NCBI GenBank assembly: GCA_964372035.1
Contig: CAYJPK010000091.1
Location: 1 to 7,825, forward strand
Length of the DNA stretch: 7,825 nucleotides
From: CAYJPK01 sp964372035
Lineage (GTDB): Bacteria > Desulfobacterota > Desulfovibrionia > Desulfovibrionales > Desulfovibrionaceae
Reading direction: 5' to 3'
The notes below the pieces were generated by a model, which saw only the letters and a list, made by a program, of their open reading frames with translations, was not told where the DNA came from and did not search any database. A program made the position numbers and the translations under genes. This document shows positions 6,962-7,825 of this stretch, piece by piece. The stretch's first letter is position 1; each line of letters begins with the position of its first letter.

Positions 6962-7423
6962 TTAACGTGAAACACGTGTAGAGCCATCGCTATTATGCAA
7001 TACTCTTACTTTTTCGCCAACAGAAAACATATCATCTGCACCTTGAACAACAGATATTTGCTGACCATTGTCTAATTTAACACCAATTTCTAAGGCCTTA
7101 TGTGTAGCAAGACCTTTACCAGCACCATAACCAGCAAGACCACCAGCAGCAGCGCCACCCATTGTCGCTAAAGTTCGACCAGTACCACCACCTAACATAT
7201 TACCCAAAATACCACCAACAACAGCACCACCTAAAGCGCCTATCAATGATGGATGATCATCTTCAATTGTAACATTATTTACAGAAACAACTGTTCCATG
7301 CTGAACAGATTGCATTTTTCTAGCATCTGAACCGCTATAGTGAGAGCCAGAATAATTAGCACAGCCAACTAAACTAACGCTAACCATAAGACATACGAGT
7401 ATATAGGAAATTTTATTTATCAT
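6962..7423 (-). CDS. Glycine-zipper lipoprotein, SlyB / 17-kDa surface antigen type
   Basis: This is a 153-residue outer-membrane-type lipoprotein. Residues 1-20 are a lipoprotein signal peptide ending in LVGC, so Cys21 is the lipidation site, with Ala at +2. Residues about 43-54 (GTVVSVNNVTIE) and the glycine zipper at 62-103 (repeated GxxxG and GG steps, for example GALGGAVVGG and GGAAAGG) define the glycine-zipper 2TM family. The C-terminal beta part has VKLDNGQQISVVQG at 115-128 and GEKVRVL at 136-142. SlyB-like proteins stabilise the outer membrane; that role is inferred here. The start at 7423 is chosen because AAGAGG lies 7 bases upstream and the signal peptide begins there. An in-frame ATG at 7555 would add 44 residues, but they are the SRP RNA gene and its leader read as protein and would bury the signal peptide. 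Confidence 0.9.
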   Translation of the reverse strand: MINKISYILVCLMVSVSLVGCANYSGSHYSGSDARKMQSVQHGTVVSVNNVTIEDDHPSLIGALGGAVVGGILGNMLGGGTGRTLATMGGAAAGGLAGYGAGKGLATHKALEIGVKLDNGQQISVVQGADDMFSVGEKVRVLHNSDGSTRVSR

Positions 7424-7446
7424 AAATTGACCTCTTGAGATTAGCA

Positions 7447-7468
7447 AAAGTGCACAAGAACATGCGCA
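7447..7468 (-). terminator. Possible weak terminator or 3' hairpin after the SRP RNA
   Basis: On the minus strand TGCGCA (7463-7468) can pair with TGTGCA (7451-7456), with one G-U pair and a 6-base loop, and CTTTT follows. It lies 11 bases past the SRP RNA. The stem is short and the U-run has only four bases, so termination would be partial, allowing some transcription into the lipoprotein gene. No separate promoter for the lipoprotein is visible in this gap. Confidence 0.35.
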
Positions 7469-7479
7469 TAAGTGTAAAA

Positions 7480-7565
7480 GCGAAACAAGACACCCGGGAC
7501 AACTACTACCGTTGCTTTCTTTCGAACCTGGCGGGGTTGATAGCGTAACCGCCATCTTGTTTCGC
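7480..7565 (-). ncRNA. ffs: Signal recognition particle RNA, small bacterial (4.5S-like) type
   Basis: The SRP RNA binds Ffh and targets ribosomes making membrane and exported proteins. On the minus strand the region contains the conserved core: AACCCCGCCAGG, then the apical hairpin TTC-GAAA-GAA (7517-7526), then AGCAACGG and GTCCCGGGTG. The ends form a perfect 11-bp stem, GCGAAACAAGA (7555-7565) with TCTTGTTTCGC (7480-7490), extendable by one A-T pair. The 3' strand is followed by CTTTTA. The apex differs from the usual TCC-GGAA-GGA by a compensated base-pair change and a GAAA tetraloop. At about 86 nt it is somewhat shorter than E. coli 4.5S RNA (114 nt) and lacks an Alu domain. A consensus promoter places the transcript start at the stem's first base. 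Exact ends are inferred from the stem and promoter. Confidence 0.93.
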
Positions 7566-7571
7566 TCGATT

Positions 7572-7609
7572 AATATATGTTGTTAAAAAAAATGTGTCAA
7601 GTTTTTTTT
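7572..7609 (-). promoter_or_regulatory. Strong promoter with UP-like A-tract for the SRP RNA
   Basis: On the minus strand a perfect TTGACA (7595-7600) is followed by exactly 17 bases and TATATT (7572-7577, 5 of 6 matches). An unbroken run of eight A residues (7602-7609) lies just upstream, resembling an UP element. A start 7 bases after the -10 is the G at 7565, the first base of the SRP RNA terminal stem. It probably also supplies transcription for the lipoprotein and SLOG-like genes downstream. Confidence 0.88.
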
Positions 7610-7805
7610 ACTCTTGTTTTTTATGACAAAGAAGACTGTGAAATACGACAAGACTCACATTTTTTTTAATTCATTAAAAATATATCTCAAATGATGAAAA
7701 TTCACTTTTTTATTTATTTGTTGTAGCCATTATTTTTTCATTACAATATTTCAGCAGATTTTTCATCATCAACTATTTAGTCGGTACTGAAAAAGTCATT
7801 TTTAA
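7610..7805. other. AT-rich intergenic region, no gene seen
   Basis: No convincing gene is present. The longest tiny frame seen, a 23-codon plus-strand ORF at 7623, lacks a ribosome binding site. The region holds an imperfect inverted pair, ATGATGAAAA at 7691-7700 and TTTTCATCAT at 7760-7769, about 60 bases apart. The TTTTCATCAT string also occurs at the far left edge of the window (41-50). Confidence 0.5.
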
Positions 7806-7823
7806 TGCCTTTTTCTAAAGGCA
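7806..7823. other. Stem-loop at the right edge, possible 3' end of an upstream minus-strand gene
   Basis: TGCCTTT (7806-7812) and AAAGGCA (7817-7823) form a perfect 7-bp stem with a 4-base loop. On the minus strand it is followed by TTAAAAATGAC and then a five-T run, so the U-run is displaced from the stem. It may terminate a gene entering from the right, but the sequence stops too soon to tell. Confidence 0.35.
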
Positions 7824-7825
7824 CG

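Noticed and set aside
7424..7555. 44-residue N-terminal extension of the lipoprotein from an ATG at 7555
   Set aside because: It translates the SRP RNA and its 3' leader, has no ribosome binding site, and would place the lipoprotein signal peptide internally. The ATG at 7423 has AAGAGG at good spacing.
7623..7694. Plus-strand 23-codon ORF in the intergenic region
   Set aside because: No Shine-Dalgarno, Lys/Phe-rich composition expected from AT-rich noncoding DNA, and no promoter facing it.
1..7825. CRISPR array, insertion sequence, tRNA or phage module
   Set aside because: No regularly spaced repeats, transposase or integrase motifs, terminal inverted repeats or tRNA cloverleaf were seen. 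All genes are housekeeping or small conserved-type proteins.

Overview
The window is AT-rich, and every supported gene lies on the minus strand, so it reads right to left. It looks like a chromosomal housekeeping segment from a Gram-negative bacterium. Protein character (two lipoproteins with outer-membrane-type lipoboxes, a Cys-rich HisRS, a bacterial AspRS and an LppC/LpoA-like lipoprotein next to hisS-aspS) points to a deltaproteobacterium, most likely an AT-rich member of the Desulfovibrionales. That assignment is from memory of family character and is not proven by the sequence.

Right end, 7566-7825: AT-rich intergenic DNA. It carries a hairpin at the window edge and a near-ideal sigma70-type promoter, TTGACA-N17-TATATT with an A-tract just upstream. 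This promoter drives a small SRP RNA gene (ffs, about 7480-7565). The first 44 codons of the longest open frame here are that RNA gene read as protein plus its downstream leader. The real CDS starts at 7423 and encodes a 153-residue glycine-zipper lipoprotein of SlyB/17-kDa-antigen type. Twenty bases further on is a 184-residue protein of unknown function with Rossmann/SLOG-like nucleotide-binding signatures. A strong hairpin (6321-6360) follows this pair.

Left part, 67-6307: rarD (10-TM EamA-type permease) starts only 13 bases past that hairpin. Next comes hisS with its own promoter (TTGACA-N17-TAATAT), then aspS (4-base gap after hisS, translationally coupled) and an LppC/LpoA-like lipoprotein (19-base gap after aspS). 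A bidirectional-looking intrinsic terminator (67-102) closes the unit. The hisS-aspS-lppC run is probably one operon joining two tRNA synthetases to a cell-envelope lipoprotein.

I did not find a defence island, CRISPR array, mobile element or tRNA. The most interesting items are the SRP RNA with its covarying variant apex and the mis-extended lipoprotein start it causes, the orphan SLOG-like protein paired with an outer-membrane lipoprotein, AspRS residues suggesting a non-discriminating enzyme, four Cys pairs in HisRS, and a hairpin occupying the leader of rarD.
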